DNA of 62,975 bases from Pseudolabrys sp. (GCA_030684935.1 JAUXXH010000014.1:1-62975), one strand, 5' to 3'. Shown: positions 41,644 to 50,291, counted from the first letter of the stretch. Numbers and translations are program-made. The notes: generated by a model not told the origin, from the letters alone.

Positions 41644-41678
41644 TTCCCGTGCGGTGAGATCGCGGAATTTGGACAGCC

Positions 41679-41736
41679 TTGCAGGTGTCGCCGCTGCTCC
41701 GCCGATCCCCGTGCGGTGGAGTTGATCCACCTGCAA
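41679..41736. promoter_or_regulatory. inverted repeat before the ParB-domain gene
   Basis: Perfect 9-bp arms TTGCAGGTG (41679-41687) and CACCTGCAA (41728-41736), 40 bases apart, ending 16 bp before the TTG start. It could be an operator for the downstream DNA-binding protein or a leader hairpin. Two copies of CCGTGCGGTG lie in and just before it (41647 and 41709). Confidence 0.45.
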
Positions 41737-41752
41737 AACCTCCTGAGGAAAC

Positions 41753-42508
41753 TTGAACACAAACACCAACAACCAACGGAGGGGAAACTCCTGTCGGCCG
41801 ACCGACCCATCCGTCGAAGTCCCTCTATCCGAATTGATCTGCGATGAGCGGAGTCAGATACGCAGTCGCGTCGATACCGCAACCGTCACGCGCTACGCCG
41901 ACGCAATGCGTTCCGGCGCGGAGCTGCCGCCCATTTCAGTTGCTGTCGTCAATGGCGCTCCATTCCTCATCGACGGCTGGCACCGCGTCGCGGCTGCCAA
42001 AAGCATCGGGCGAACAGGCATACTAGCAATCCTTTTAGACGCGCGCCCCGAGCATCATGCGTGGCTTGCGGCGCAGGAGAACATGAAGAACGGGCTTCCG
42101 CTGCGGCGCGGTGAGGCAAGAGCCGTCTTTAAAGCCTACGTCCATGCGAGGCAGCACCGAAAGCGCGGCGGGCGCGTGAAGTCATCGAGAGAGATCGCTT
42201 CCGATCTAAATGGCCTTCGCTCCCATGCGACCATCCTCAAGTGGATGGGGCAGGATTTCCCACGAATACGGGGAATGATGCGGCAAGAGGAAAGCTCACA
42301 GCGCGAAGATGCCTCGCTCGAAAGCGAACAGGACAGCCACGAGGACCGTATGCTAGCCGAAACCCTTGGATACCTTGAAGAAGCCCGCAAGCTCTGTAGG
42401 GGCATTCAAGACCCCGTTAGGCGGGGAGAGATGATCGCAGAGGCCGAGGCCATCGTCGCAGCCATGAAGGTCCAAGGCGATTGGGTGCCGTTCGAGCTTG
42501 GTTTTTGA
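41753..42508 (+). CDS. ParB N-terminal-domain protein of the integrated element
   Basis: A 251-residue protein with a ParB/sulfiredoxin-type nuclease fold: VPLSELICDERSQIR at the start, then PPISVAVVNGAPFLIDGWHRVAAA with DGWHR at 74-78, the nucleotide-binding signature of ParB-like domains. A helical region with likely helix-turn-helix character follows (about 105-160: RRGEARAVFKAYV, SSREIASDL), then an acidic coiled segment. No parA partner is present, so plasmid-style partition is doubtful; regulation or DNA modification is possible. TTG start with GAGG four bases upstream; no better start exists. Confidence 0.75.
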   Translation: MNTNTNNQRRGNSCRPTDPSVEVPLSELICDERSQIRSRVDTATVTRYADAMRSGAELPPISVAVVNGAPFLIDGWHRVAAAKSIGRTGILAILLDARPEHHAWLAAQENMKNGLPLRRGEARAVFKAYVHARQHRKRGGRVKSSREIASDLNGLRSHATILKWMGQDFPRIRGMMRQEESSQREDASLESEQDSHEDRMLAETLGYLEEARKLCRGIQDPVRRGEMIAEAEAIVAAMKVQGDWVPFELGF

Positions 42509-43102
42509 CCTCTGTAAAGTTTTTACACACAGGTGAACAGAACCCGCGCTTCGGTTGGGAAATGCCGACAGAATAGGCCTTTCTATGTCAGGGCAAGCCG
42601 GGATTACCACAACGAAGTCGCTCCCGAGGAAAAGCCATTGTGACCCCTTCCCGCCCTACCCCCGTCACGCCAGGCTGACACGGAGGAACTGGTTTCCCGA
42701 GCGCTGGGTTCACCAAGATCAGTGGTAGCCAGGTCGCCGGACCGATGCCGACCGATATGAATGCATTGAAATTTGCCGGTCCTGCAACACGCCCGAAGCC
42801 GCGGAACGCAGGAACAGGGAGAGGATGGACGCTGCCCTCAAGGCATCGGGGGAGCTTTAGGCTCCCTCTGTAGGGTCGCAATTCTCCCGCCAAAAAAATG
42901 TGAGACACCCCCTTAGTCCTCGCGACCCGCCATGTCCCCCCATGCCCCGGTCGCCGCCGCCCCCACACATCGAACGCACCCTGCGGCAGGGGTGACCCAG
43001 CGATGAGGCAATGCGCCGCACCCTAAGATGGATTGACCCTGTGAACGCATGTTGACATCCTAGTCAACGTGCGTTGATACCGTTGTAAACAGGGAGGTGT
43101 CG
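42509..43102. other. gene-free segment of the integrated element
   Basis: 594 bp. Frames here (for example a minus-strand frame at 42588-42968) have unnatural composition and no recognisable motif, and I do not call them. Its final part contains the inverted repeat at 43044-43075 and the promoter region of the small-peptide/recombinase unit. A T/A-rich patch follows the ParB-domain stop at 42510-42530. Confidence 0.5.
43044..43075. promoter_or_regulatory. 32-bp inverted repeat upstream of the recombinase unit
   Basis: Arms AACGCATGTTGAC (43044-43056) and GTCAACGTGCGTT (43063-43075) match at 12 of 13 positions around the spacer ATCCTA. TTGACA at 43052-43057 within it could be a -35 element. 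Either a repressor operator or a recombinase/resolution subsite. Confidence 0.55.
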
Positions 43103-43192
43103 ATGATATTGCTTGAAGCGCTGGCCTTCATGGTTGTCACTTCTGCGGCTGCGGTGGTGGTCGCCCTCTTGCTCAGAGGGGCCAACTACTGA
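43103..43192 (+). CDS. 29-residue membrane peptide, stop overlapping the recombinase start
   Basis: Reads MILLEALAFMVVTSAAAVVV and continues to LLLRGANY: a single hydrophobic helix with a short basic tail. An excellent ribosome binding site (AGGGAGG, five to six bases before ATG) and the TGATG overlap with the next gene support translation. The likely role is translational coupling, or a small membrane peptide in its own right. Too short for homology by eye. Confidence 0.6.
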   Translation: MILLEALAFMVVTSAAAVVVALLLRGANY

Positions 43193-43878
43193 TGGCCGTG
43201 CAAGGAGTGTTCATCGCCTATTACCGCGTATCAACGGCAAAACAGGGAAAGTCCGGCCTTGGCCTTGAAGCGCAACGCGAGGCTGTCCGCGCTTTTCTCA
43301 ACGGTGGAGACTGGACGCTTGCCGGTGAGTTTACGGAGGTGGAGAGTGGCAAGAGGAACGACCGTCCCGAACTGGCAAGAGCCTTGCAGGCTTGCCGTGT
43401 CTATGGAGCGCGGCTTGTGATTGCGAAGCTGGACCGCCTCTCTCGCGATGCTCATTTCCTTTTGGGATTGGAAAAGGCGGGCGTGGATTTCGTCGCCGCT
43501 GATATGCCGATGGCGAACCGCCTCACCGTGGGCATCATGGCGATGGTAGCCGATGAAGAACGGCGCATGATTTCAGCCCGCACCAAAGCGGCGCTTGCAG
43601 CGGCGAAGGCCCGAGGCACGAAGTTGGGAGGCAATCGGGGCGCGGTGCTGTCCTCGTCAGCCCGCAAGAAAGGAAGGGCCATGCAAACCGCCAAAGCTAG
43701 GGAGCGCGCCGCCGACCTTGCTCCAGTGCTAGAGGAAATGCGCCGCGACGGGACCACATCGCTCCGCTCTATCGCCGCCGCACTGACTGAAAAGGGCATC
43801 CCCACCCCACGCGGACATAGCAGGTGGACAGCGATACAGGTAGCGCGGCTAGTTGCGGCAACGTCACCTACCTCTTGA
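43192..43878 (+). CDS. serine recombinase (resolvase/invertase family)
   Basis: A 228-residue small serine recombinase. The N-terminal catalytic domain has Ser14 in YYRVSTAKQGKSGLG, then DRPELARALQACR and the conserved KLDRLSRD; helix E carries MVADEERRMISARTKAAL. The C-terminal DNA-binding region (about 175-225) ends with SIAAALTEKGIPTPRGHSRWTAIQV, a helix-turn-helix common in this family. Its ATG overlaps the stop of the 29-residue peptide. Role could be resolution, inversion or regulation of the element; the inverted repeat upstream is a candidate site. Confidence 0.9.
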   Translation: MAVQGVFIAYYRVSTAKQGKSGLGLEAQREAVRAFLNGGDWTLAGEFTEVESGKRNDRPELARALQACRVYGARLVIAKLDRLSRDAHFLLGLEKAGVDFVAADMPMANRLTVGIMAMVADEERRMISARTKAALAAAKARGTKLGGNRGAVLSSSARKKGRAMQTAKARERAADLAPVLEEMRRDGTTSLRSIAAALTEKGIPTPRGHSRWTAIQVARLVAATSPTS

Positions 43879-43946
43879 ATTATTGTGAGGGGCAGTCTGA
43901 ATATCTGTGTTTTTGGATATGTTGTTGAGTCTTTGCGGAGGGCGGG

Positions 43947-44309
43947 TTGCGCAAACAATGTTTAATTAGCATTGGGTCTTTCTTAGCCGTTCTTGTGCTG
44001 GTCCCGCCAGCACATACAGAGGCGGCATATAGTGGGGTAGGTACGAGCCGGTGTGCTGACGTTCTCCGTCTCTATGAGAACAATCCAAAATTGGCGAGCG
44101 CAATGTTTTTCTCTTGGGCGCAGGGCTTCATGAGCGGCGTGAACGCATATTCAGCAGTCGCCATGCAGACCTACAAAGACCTGTCTGCGCGTGGCGTCAA
44201 AGAACAGGAGGGCTTCTTCCTCGATTATTGTAAGAAGCATCCGCGTGACCGTTACATGGACGCGGTTGCTGCCCTGCAGTATACGCTCCCGAGCAAAGAC
44301 GCCCGTTGA
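43947..44309 (+). CDS. exported Rap1a/Tai-like small protein
   Basis: A 120-residue protein with signal peptide (to about TEA, residue 26), two cysteines (Cys36, Cys95) that probably form a disulfide, and the helical core FFSWAQGFMSGVNAY as in Rap1a/Tai-type immunity or HdeA-like periplasmic proteins. TTG start preceded by GGAGGG; an ATG at 43958 is out of frame. It is the last gene before the right end of the element, a common place for cargo. An immunity function would need a toxin partner, which I do not see. Confidence 0.6.
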   Translation: MRKQCLISIGSFLAVLVLVPPAHTEAAYSGVGTSRCADVLRLYENNPKLASAMFFSWAQGFMSGVNAYSAVAMQTYKDLSARGVKEQEGFFLDYCKKHPRDRYMDAVAALQYTLPSKDAR

Positions 44310-44426
44310 GCATCCAGCCCTAGGAGCGCTTCGGGTTGCCAACCCTCCCACGCGACTGCTACACAACGGGCATAGAGTGATCGGAAGAAATGCCGATACA
44401 GCAGCGGTTTCTTTGGTGCTTATCTT

Positions 44427-44447
44427 GAGTCCTTTCCTGGGCACCAT
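44427..44447 (+). repeat. attR direct repeat
   Basis: Identical 21-bp copy of 39300-39320. Immediately after it come TTGTTTTTT, the probable original terminator of tRNA-Leu, and rnd. Confidence 0.9.
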
Positions 44448-44484
44448 TGTTTTTTCCGCATATTGCGACGACGTCAGAGATTAA

Positions 44485-45102
44485 ATGACCATCCGCCTGC
44501 ATCGCGGCGATCTGCCGAACCTCAACGCCTACAAGGGCGCGGTGGCGATCGATACCGAGACCATGGGCCTCGACCCCAACCGCGACCGGCTCTGCGTGGT
44601 CCAGCTTTCGCCCGGCGACGGCACCGCCGATGTGGTGCAGATTGCGCCGGGTCAGGCCCATGCGCCGAACATCGAGAAGCTGCTCGCCGATACGGCGCGG
44701 GTGAAGATTTTCCACTACGGCCGGTTCGATATCGGCGTTCTGGCCAAGGCCTTCGGCGTTCTCGCCGCGCCGGTCTATTGCACCAAGATCGCCTCGCGGC
44801 TGGCGCGGACCTATACCGACCGGCACGGACTCAAGGATCTGACCCGCGAAGTGCTCGGCGTCGATCTGTCGAAACAGCAGCAATCGTCCGATTGGGGCGC
44901 CGAGTCGCTCTCGGACGCGCAGGTGGCCTACGCCGCTACCGACGTGTTGCACCTGCATGCGCTGCGCGAAAAGCTGGACGCCATGCTGGCCCGCGAGGGC
45001 CGCGCCGCACTGGCGGCCGCCTGTTTCGGTTTCCTGCCGGAGCGGGCGCGGCTCGATCTGGCCGGCTGGGCCGATCAGGATATTTTTTCGCATTCCGCTT
45101 AA
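44485..45102 (+). CDS. rnd: ribonuclease D (short form)
   Basis: 3'-5' exonuclease of the DEDDy family, trimming tRNA 3' ends. The 205 residues contain only the exonuclease domain: VAIDTETMGL (Asp/Glu pair), FHYGRFDIGVL and the terminal YAATDVLHL motif with Tyr and Asp. The HRDC domains of E. coli RNase D are absent, as is normal for the short alphaproteobacterial form. It starts 38 bp after attR, at the chromosomal side of the element. Confidence 0.92.
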   Translation: MTIRLHRGDLPNLNAYKGAVAIDTETMGLDPNRDRLCVVQLSPGDGTADVVQIAPGQAHAPNIEKLLADTARVKIFHYGRFDIGVLAKAFGVLAAPVYCTKIASRLARTYTDRHGLKDLTREVLGVDLSKQQQSSDWGAESLSDAQVAYAATDVLHLHALREKLDAMLAREGRAALAAACFGFLPERARLDLAGWADQDIFSHSA

Positions 45103-45203
45103 GGTATTGTATTAACGCTGCTATTGTTGCCCTCGGGCTGCCGTTGCAGGGCCATAATCGCCATGCAGGTTGCCGTGGGGCGTGAGGTTATTTCCGAGCG
45201 ATT

Positions 45204-45941
45204 ATGAACCGTCCGATCACAGCCAGAACCGATGCGGCGACGGCGAAGTCCCATTGGACCATGGGACGCACCGACAGCGAGCGCGCCTATCGCGCCGCGC
45301 GGCGGCATAGCCGGCTGGTGCGGATCCTGCGCGTTGCCGTGCCGCTCGCGGTGGTCGCCGGCATTGCGATCGTCACGCTGGTCACTCTAGCAAATCCGCT
45401 GCGCATGATCGCCAAGTTGCCGGTCGATATCGGCGATCTGGTTGTTTCGGGCACCAAGATCACAATGGAGCAACCGCGCCTGTCCGGATTCACCAACGAC
45501 GCGCGCGCCTATCATATGACAGCCGATGCGGCGGCCCAGGACCTGACCAAGCCGGATATTGTCGAACTGAGCAATATTAACGCCAAAGTTGGCATGCAGG
45601 ACGAAGGCACAATGCATCTTTCCGCCGTCACCGGCGTCTACAATACCAAGAGCGAGATGCTCAAGCTGGAGCGCGATATCCACCTGTCGTCGTCCTCGGG
45701 CTACACCGGTCTGCTGAGCGAAGCGACCGTCGATATCCGCAAGGGCCACGTCGTTTCCGATCAGCCGGTCGAGGTGTCGATGCTGAACGGCAAGCTCAAC
45801 GCCAATCGCCTGGAGATCAAGGATTCCGGCGACATCGTGATCTTTCATGGCGGCGTCGACATGCATCTGATGCTTAATGGGACCGCCTTGCCGCCGCACC
45901 TGGCCGCCAAGCCGCCGCAGAAAAAGGCGGCCGCGCAATGA
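45204..45941 (+). CDS. lptC: LPS export ABC transporter periplasmic protein LptC
   Basis: Bitopic membrane protein linking the LptBFG transporter to LptA. The 245 residues have one N-terminal membrane helix (about 43-63, LRVAVPLAVVAGIAIVTLVTL) and a periplasmic beta-jellyroll (about 80-235, with LDRDIHLSSSSGYTGLLSEATVDIRKG). The stop overlaps the lptA start by 4 bp (ATGA), as in conserved lptC-lptA-lptB clusters. Confidence 0.92.
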   Translation: MNRPITARTDAATAKSHWTMGRTDSERAYRAARRHSRLVRILRVAVPLAVVAGIAIVTLVTLANPLRMIAKLPVDIGDLVVSGTKITMEQPRLSGFTNDARAYHMTADAAAQDLTKPDIVELSNINAKVGMQDEGTMHLSAVTGVYNTKSEMLKLERDIHLSSSSGYTGLLSEATVDIRKGHVVSDQPVEVSMLNGKLNANRLEIKDSGDIVIFHGGVDMHLMLNGTALPPHLAAKPPQKKAAAQ

Positions 45942-46594
45942 CGGCGGTGGGCAAGCTTTCCCTGAGGCTGCTGCTCGGCGCCGCGTTGGCGATGCCGGCG
46001 GCGGGCGCCCTCGCGCAGCAGACCCCGGCCGGCAGCGGTCCGCCGAACGCGTTGCAGGGCTTTTCGCAGAATCGCGACGAGCCGGTTCACATCGAGGCGG
46101 CGACGCTGGAGGTGAGAGACAAGCAGAAAGAGGCCACCTTCAGCGGCAACGTGAAGGTCACGCAAGGCGATACCGGCATGCGCTCGAAATCGCTCGTCGT
46201 GTTCTATGAGGAGGACGGCCAAGGCGAACCGGGCAAGACAATGCAGGCGGCCACGCCCGGCCCCGGCGGCCAGCAGCGAATCAAGCGGCTGGAAGCGCGG
46301 GGCGGCGTGATCGTGACGCAAAAGGAGCAGACCGCTACCGGCGATTTGGGTCTGTTCGACATGAAGACCAATACCGTGACCCTGACAGGCAATGTTGTGA
46401 TGACGCAGGGCAAGAACGTGCTGCGCGGCGACCGCCTGATGGTCGATCTGACCAGCGGCGTGTCGCGAGTCGAATCGGCCAAGGGCGGCCAGGGCCGGGT
46501 ACAGGGGCTGTTCCTGCCCGGCAGTGCCCCGGCGGAGATGAAACCGGGTGCCGCCCAGCCGCCGCGTCCGGCACCGGCGCGGCCGTCCAATTGA
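45938..46594 (+). CDS. lptA: LPS transport periplasmic protein LptA
   Basis: Forms the periplasmic bridge that carries lipopolysaccharide to the outer membrane. The 218-residue protein has a signal peptide (to ALAQQ, near 28) and the OstA-like beta-jellyroll (about 50-190: PVHIEAATLEVRDKQKEATFSGNV, NVLRGDRLMVDLTSGVSRVE). Ends in a Pro/Ala-rich tail. It overlaps lptC by 4 bp and is followed by lptB after 100 bp. Confidence 0.93.
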   Translation: MTAVGKLSLRLLLGAALAMPAAGALAQQTPAGSGPPNALQGFSQNRDEPVHIEAATLEVRDKQKEATFSGNVKVTQGDTGMRSKSLVVFYEEDGQGEPGKTMQAATPGPGGQQRIKRLEARGGVIVTQKEQTATGDLGLFDMKTNTVTLTGNVVMTQGKNVLRGDRLMVDLTSGVSRVESAKGGQGRVQGLFLPGSAPAEMKPGAAQPPRPAPARPSN

Positions 46595-46694
46595 TCGACA
46601 GCCCGGCTCAGGTTTCGCGATCGATGCGGCGGCTCGCTGCGTTGGGGAATCAGCTAATGTCGCCTCTCCGGCACTGGCGCCGCGGGGTAGGCCG

Positions 46695-47579
46695 TTGAAC
46701 ATTCTATCGCTGTTTCGGCGCACACCAGAGCCGGCCCCGCGCCGTGTCGCGGCCGCCGCCGATCCGCGCCAGCAGCAGGCGCCGCGCCAGCCAGCCCCGG
46801 GCCCGCAGCAGGCGGCGGGTCGTGCGCGCCAGCCCGAAGCCCGTCAGCCGTCGCGGCATGCCTATCTCGCCGCGCACGGCGTGGAGAAAAGTTTCGGCGG
46901 CCGTACCGTCGTGAAGGGCGTCACGCTCTATGTGCGACGCGGCGAAGCCGTCGGACTTCTGGGTCCGAACGGCGCCGGCAAGACCACGGTGTTCTACATG
47001 ATCACCGGCCTTATCAAGGCCGACCGCGGCCGTGTCGAACTCGACGGCTATGATGTCACCGCGCTGCCGATGTACCAGCGCGCCCGGCTCGGGATCGGCT
47101 ACCTGCCGCAGGAAGCCTCGATTTTTCGGGGTTTGAGCGTCGAGGACAATATTCGCGCGGTGCTCGAAGTGGTGGAACCGGACCGCCGCCGGCGCGACGC
47201 CGACCTCAATGCCTTGCTCGAAGAATTCAACATCGTGAAGCTGCGCAAGACGCCCGCGATTGCGTTGTCCGGCGGCGAGCGCCGCCGTGTCGAAATCGCC
47301 CGCGCGCTGGCAACCCGGCCGAGCTACATGTTGCTCGACGAGCCGTTCGCCGGCATCGATCCGATCGCGGTCGGCGATATTCAGGCGCTGGTGCGGCATC
47401 TCACCAACCGCGGCATTGGCGTGTTGATCACCGACCACAATGTGCGCGAGACGCTCGGCCTGACCGATCGTGCCTACATCATCTATTCAGGTGAAGTTCT
47501 GATGGAGGGCCGGCCGGACGAAATCGTCAACAACCCGGACGTGCGCCGGCTCTATCTGGGCGAAGAATTCCGGTTGTAG
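46695..47579 (+). CDS. lptB: LPS export ABC transporter ATP-binding protein LptB
   Basis: ATPase powering LPS extraction from the inner membrane. The 294 residues include Walker A GPNGAGKTT (90-98), signature LSGGERRR, Walker B YMLLDEPFAGIDP and H-loop TDHN. The N-terminal 55 residues before the ABC domain (rich in Ala, Pro, Gln and Arg) are an unusual extension, since LptB is normally about 240-250 residues. The TTG start (NILSLFRRTPEP) is the most plausible but lacks a strong ribosome binding site; a later start cannot be excluded. Confidence 0.92.
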   Translation: MNILSLFRRTPEPAPRRVAAAADPRQQQAPRQPAPGPQQAAGRARQPEARQPSRHAYLAAHGVEKSFGGRTVVKGVTLYVRRGEAVGLLGPNGAGKTTVFYMITGLIKADRGRVELDGYDVTALPMYQRARLGIGYLPQEASIFRGLSVEDNIRAVLEVVEPDRRRRDADLNALLEEFNIVKLRKTPAIALSGGERRRVEIARALATRPSYMLLDEPFAGIDPIAVGDIQALVRHLTNRGIGVLITDHNVRETLGLTDRAYIIYSGEVLMEGRPDEIVNNPDVRRLYLGEEFRL

Positions 47580-47720
47580 AAATTTCAGGCAGTCCGTTAC
47601 AATCAAGTGAATTGCCGAAAATTTGTGCATTGCTGCAGTGCGGAATTGCATACCGCTCCTGCCAAAAACCTGCTATAACTTCACAAGCAAGAATTAGACC
47701 AGTTTCCGCCGGGAAACCTC

Positions 47721-49262
47721 ATGGCGCTGTCGCAACGACTCGAATTCCGTCAAAGCCAGGCGTTGGTGATGACGCCGCAGTTGATGCAAGCCATCAAGCT
47801 GCTGCAACTGTCCAGCCTCGATTTGGCGGCCTATGTCGAAGGCGAACTCGAACGCAATCCGCTGCTTGAGCGCGCCGGCAACGATGAGGACGGTCCGCCG
47901 CTCGGGCTGGAGCCGGAGACCGCGGCGCGCGAACCCGAAGGCGACGGCGCCAGCGCGCCCGACTGGAACGGCGAGGAGCTCGAAACCAGCCGCTCGGCGA
48001 TGGAACAGAGCCTCGGTACCGAGCTGGAAAACGTCTTTCCCGACGACAGCGGCGATAAATCCGCCGCAGACCTGCCGCCGCCCGCCAACACCGAATGGTC
48101 GGGATCCGGCACCGGCTCGGGCACCGGCGGCGCCGAGGACGGCAGCTACAATCTGGAAGCGTTCGTTTCCGCGGAGATCACGCTCGCCGATCATCTGGCC
48201 GAGCAGATGGCGCTCGCGGTCACCGATCCGGTCGGGCGCATGATCGGCCAGTATCTGGTCGATATGGTCGACGAGGCCGGCTATCTCAGCGGCGATCTCG
48301 ATGGCGTGGCGGAAAAGCTCGGCGCGCCGCGCGCCGCCGTCGAGGCGGTGTTGAAGGTGATGCAGACCTTCGATCCGCCGGGCGTCTGCGCGCGCAGCCT
48401 GACCGAATGTCTGGCGCTTCAGCTCAAGGAACGCGACCGCTTCGATCCGGCCATGCAGGCGCTGGTCGAACATCTCGAACTGCTGGCCAGGCGCGACCTA
48501 CCGGCGCTGCGGCGGATCTGCGGCGTCAACGACGAAGACCTCACCGACATGATTGCGGAGATCCGCAGCCTCAATCCCAAGCCCGGCCTCGCCTTTGGCT
48601 CGACCGTCGTGCAGCCGATCGTGCCCGACGTGTTTGTGCGCGCCGCGCCCGATGGCAGCTGGCAGATCGAACTGAATTCCGACACGCTGCCAAAGGTTCT
48701 CATCAGCCAGCGGTATTTCACCAAGGTCTCGAAGACGACGCGCAACGACAAGGACAAGGCCTATATCGCCGACTGCCTGCAGACCGCGACTTGGCTGGTG
48801 CGCGCGCTCGATCAGCGCGCCAGGACGATCCTCAAGGTATCGAGCGAGATCGTGCGCCAGCAGGACGGCTTCTTCGCCAAGGGCGTGCAACATCTGCGGC
48901 CGCTCAATCTCAAGACCGTGGCCGACGCCATCGGCATGCACGAGTCGACCGTTTCGCGCGTGACGGCCAACAAATACATGGCGACCCACCGCGGCATCTT
49001 TGAACTGAAATACTTTTTCACCTCATCGATTGCTTCCGCCGACGGCGGCGAAGCGCATTCCGCCGAAGCGGTGCGTCATCGCATCCGGCAGCTGATCGAC
49101 AGCGAGATCGCCGCCGACGTTTTGTCTGACGACACCATCGTGGAGAAGCTGCGCGGATCGGGTATCGACATCGCGCGGCGCACGGTCGCCAAATACCGCG
49201 AGGCGATGCGCATTCCGTCCTCGGTGCAACGCCGTCGCGAAAAGCAGGCCGCGATTTCGTGA
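47721..49262 (+). CDS. rpoN: RNA polymerase sigma-54 factor
   Basis: Alternative sigma factor for nitrogen, motility and other enhancer-dependent promoters. At 513 residues the regions are complete: the Gln/Leu-rich activator-interacting region I (LEFRQSQALVMTPQLMQAIKLLQLS), an acidic region II (about 55-150), the core-binding region and the RpoN box ARRTVAKYRE near the C-terminus, plus the preceding helix-turn-helix. It lies in the conserved lptB-rpoN-hpf-ptsN order. Confidence 0.97.
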   Translation: MALSQRLEFRQSQALVMTPQLMQAIKLLQLSSLDLAAYVEGELERNPLLERAGNDEDGPPLGLEPETAAREPEGDGASAPDWNGEELETSRSAMEQSLGTELENVFPDDSGDKSAADLPPPANTEWSGSGTGSGTGGAEDGSYNLEAFVSAEITLADHLAEQMALAVTDPVGRMIGQYLVDMVDEAGYLSGDLDGVAEKLGAPRAAVEAVLKVMQTFDPPGVCARSLTECLALQLKERDRFDPAMQALVEHLELLARRDLPALRRICGVNDEDLTDMIAEIRSLNPKPGLAFGSTVVQPIVPDVFVRAAPDGSWQIELNSDTLPKVLISQRYFTKVSKTTRNDKDKAYIADCLQTATWLVRALDQRARTILKVSSEIVRQQDGFFAKGVQHLRPLNLKTVADAIGMHESTVSRVTANKYMATHRGIFELKYFFTSSIASADGGEAHSAEAVRHRIRQLIDSEIAADVLSDDTIVEKLRGSGIDIARRTVAKYREAMRIPSSVQRRREKQAAIS

Positions 49263-49380
49263 TGGCACAACGCGCCACGGTGCATTGACGTAAGGAACAA
49301 TTAGACGTTCAAATGCTTAGCTTAAACGGTGGAAATCCTGGTGCGGCACCGCGCCGCGCCCGACAGGGAGGCCGCTCATT

Positions 49381-49686
49381 ATGCCTTTGCGTGTTTCGGG
49401 AAAGAACATCGATATCGGCGCCACGCTGCAGCAACGAATCACCGACCGGGTAGACGAAGCGGCAACCAAATATTTTCAGGGCGGATATTCTGGCCATGCC
49501 ACGGTCGGGCGGGACGGGTTCGGGTTCAAAACGGAATGTGTGCTGCATCTGGATTCCGGCGCTTTGCTCGAAGCCGAGGGCATGTCGGCCGATGCCTATG
49601 ACAGCGCCGAACAGGCGGCGGGCCGGATTGAAACGCAGCTCCGGCGCTACAAGCGCCGACGCAATCAGGTGCGCCGGGGAGGCTGA
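49381..49686 (+). CDS. hpf: ribosome hibernation-promoting factor, short form
   Basis: Binds the 30S decoding region of stalled ribosomes in stationary phase. The 101 residues contain just the N-terminal HPF/RaiA domain (MPLRVSGKNIDIGATLQQRI to AGRIETQLRRYKRR). Most alphaproteobacteria carry the long form (about 190-200 residues) with a C-terminal dimerisation domain. The 138 bp before ptsN contain no trace of that domain, so 100S dimer formation would need another mechanism. Same cluster as rpoN and ptsN. Confidence 0.88.
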   Translation: MPLRVSGKNIDIGATLQQRITDRVDEAATKYFQGGYSGHATVGRDGFGFKTECVLHLDSGALLEAEGMSADAYDSAEQAAGRIETQLRRYKRRRNQVRRGG

Positions 49687-49824
49687 AAAGCCTCTAAAAT
49701 GCGAGAAAATCGGGCAAATGCTGCTTCAGGCCGGCATTGACGGCGGCAGCGACCGCTCCTATGGTCCGCCGCATTCAACACACCGTGCAAATCAGCGTTG
49801 CGATTTCGATCATCGGACCTGTCC

Positions 49825-50289
49825 ATGACGCTCACCGATCTCGTCGCGCCCAGCGCAATTATTCCGGCGCTGAAAGTCAACGGCAAGAAGCAGGCGATCC
49901 AGGAGCTTGCGGCGCGGGCGGCCGCTCTCACCGGGCAGAACGAACGCACCATTCTGGAAATTCTGTTGCAGCGCGAGAAGCTCGGCTCGACCGCGGTCGG
50001 AAACGGCGTTGCCATTCCGCACGGCAAGTTGCCCAAACTGGGTCGGCTGTTCGGAATGTTCGCACGGCTGGAGCGCGGCATCGATTTCGAAGCGCTCGAT
50101 GGCCAGCCGGTCGAGCTGATCTTTCTGTTGCTGGCGCCTGAAGCCGCCGGCGCCGACCATCTCAAGGCGCTGGCACGTGTCGCGCGGCTGCTGCGTGATC
50201 CTGAAATTGCCCGCAAGTTGCGGGAATCGAACGATGCCGATGCGCTCTACGCGGTATTGGCGATGTCGCCGGCGAGCAGTGCGGCGTAA
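49825..50289 (+). CDS. ptsN: PTS IIA-like nitrogen-regulatory protein PtsN
   Basis: Phosphoryl acceptor of the nitrogen-related PTS that modulates potassium transport, carbon-nitrogen balance and other systems. The 154-residue EIIA(Ntr) has the phosphorylated His in VGNGVAIPHGKLPKL (about 63-77) and the block RGIDFEALDGQPVELIFLLLAP. ATG at 49825; a longer frame to 49798 is not needed. Last gene of the rpoN cluster. Confidence 0.95.
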   Translation: MTLTDLVAPSAIIPALKVNGKKQAIQELAARAAALTGQNERTILEILLQREKLGSTAVGNGVAIPHGKLPKLGRLFGMFARLERGIDFEALDGQPVELIFLLLAPEAAGADHLKALARVARLLRDPEIARKLRESNDADALYAVLAMSPASSAA

Positions 50290-50291
50290 GT

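Larger units (their letters stand above)
41028..41752. other. gene-poor segment of the integrated element with C tracts
   Basis: 725 bp without a convincing gene. Short frames exist on both strands, but they change frame at the homopolymer tracts and resemble nothing I know. Visible structure: a hairpin TGGGCG/CGCCCA at 41415-41434, C tracts at 41275-41288 and 41634-41643, and an inverted repeat at 41679-41736. It may be a decayed gene or a regulatory segment. Confidence 0.5.

Noticed and set aside
42588..42968. 126-codon minus-strand frame in the integrated element
   Set aside because: Pro/Gly/Arg-rich, no ribosome binding site seen, no motif; stays unassigned.
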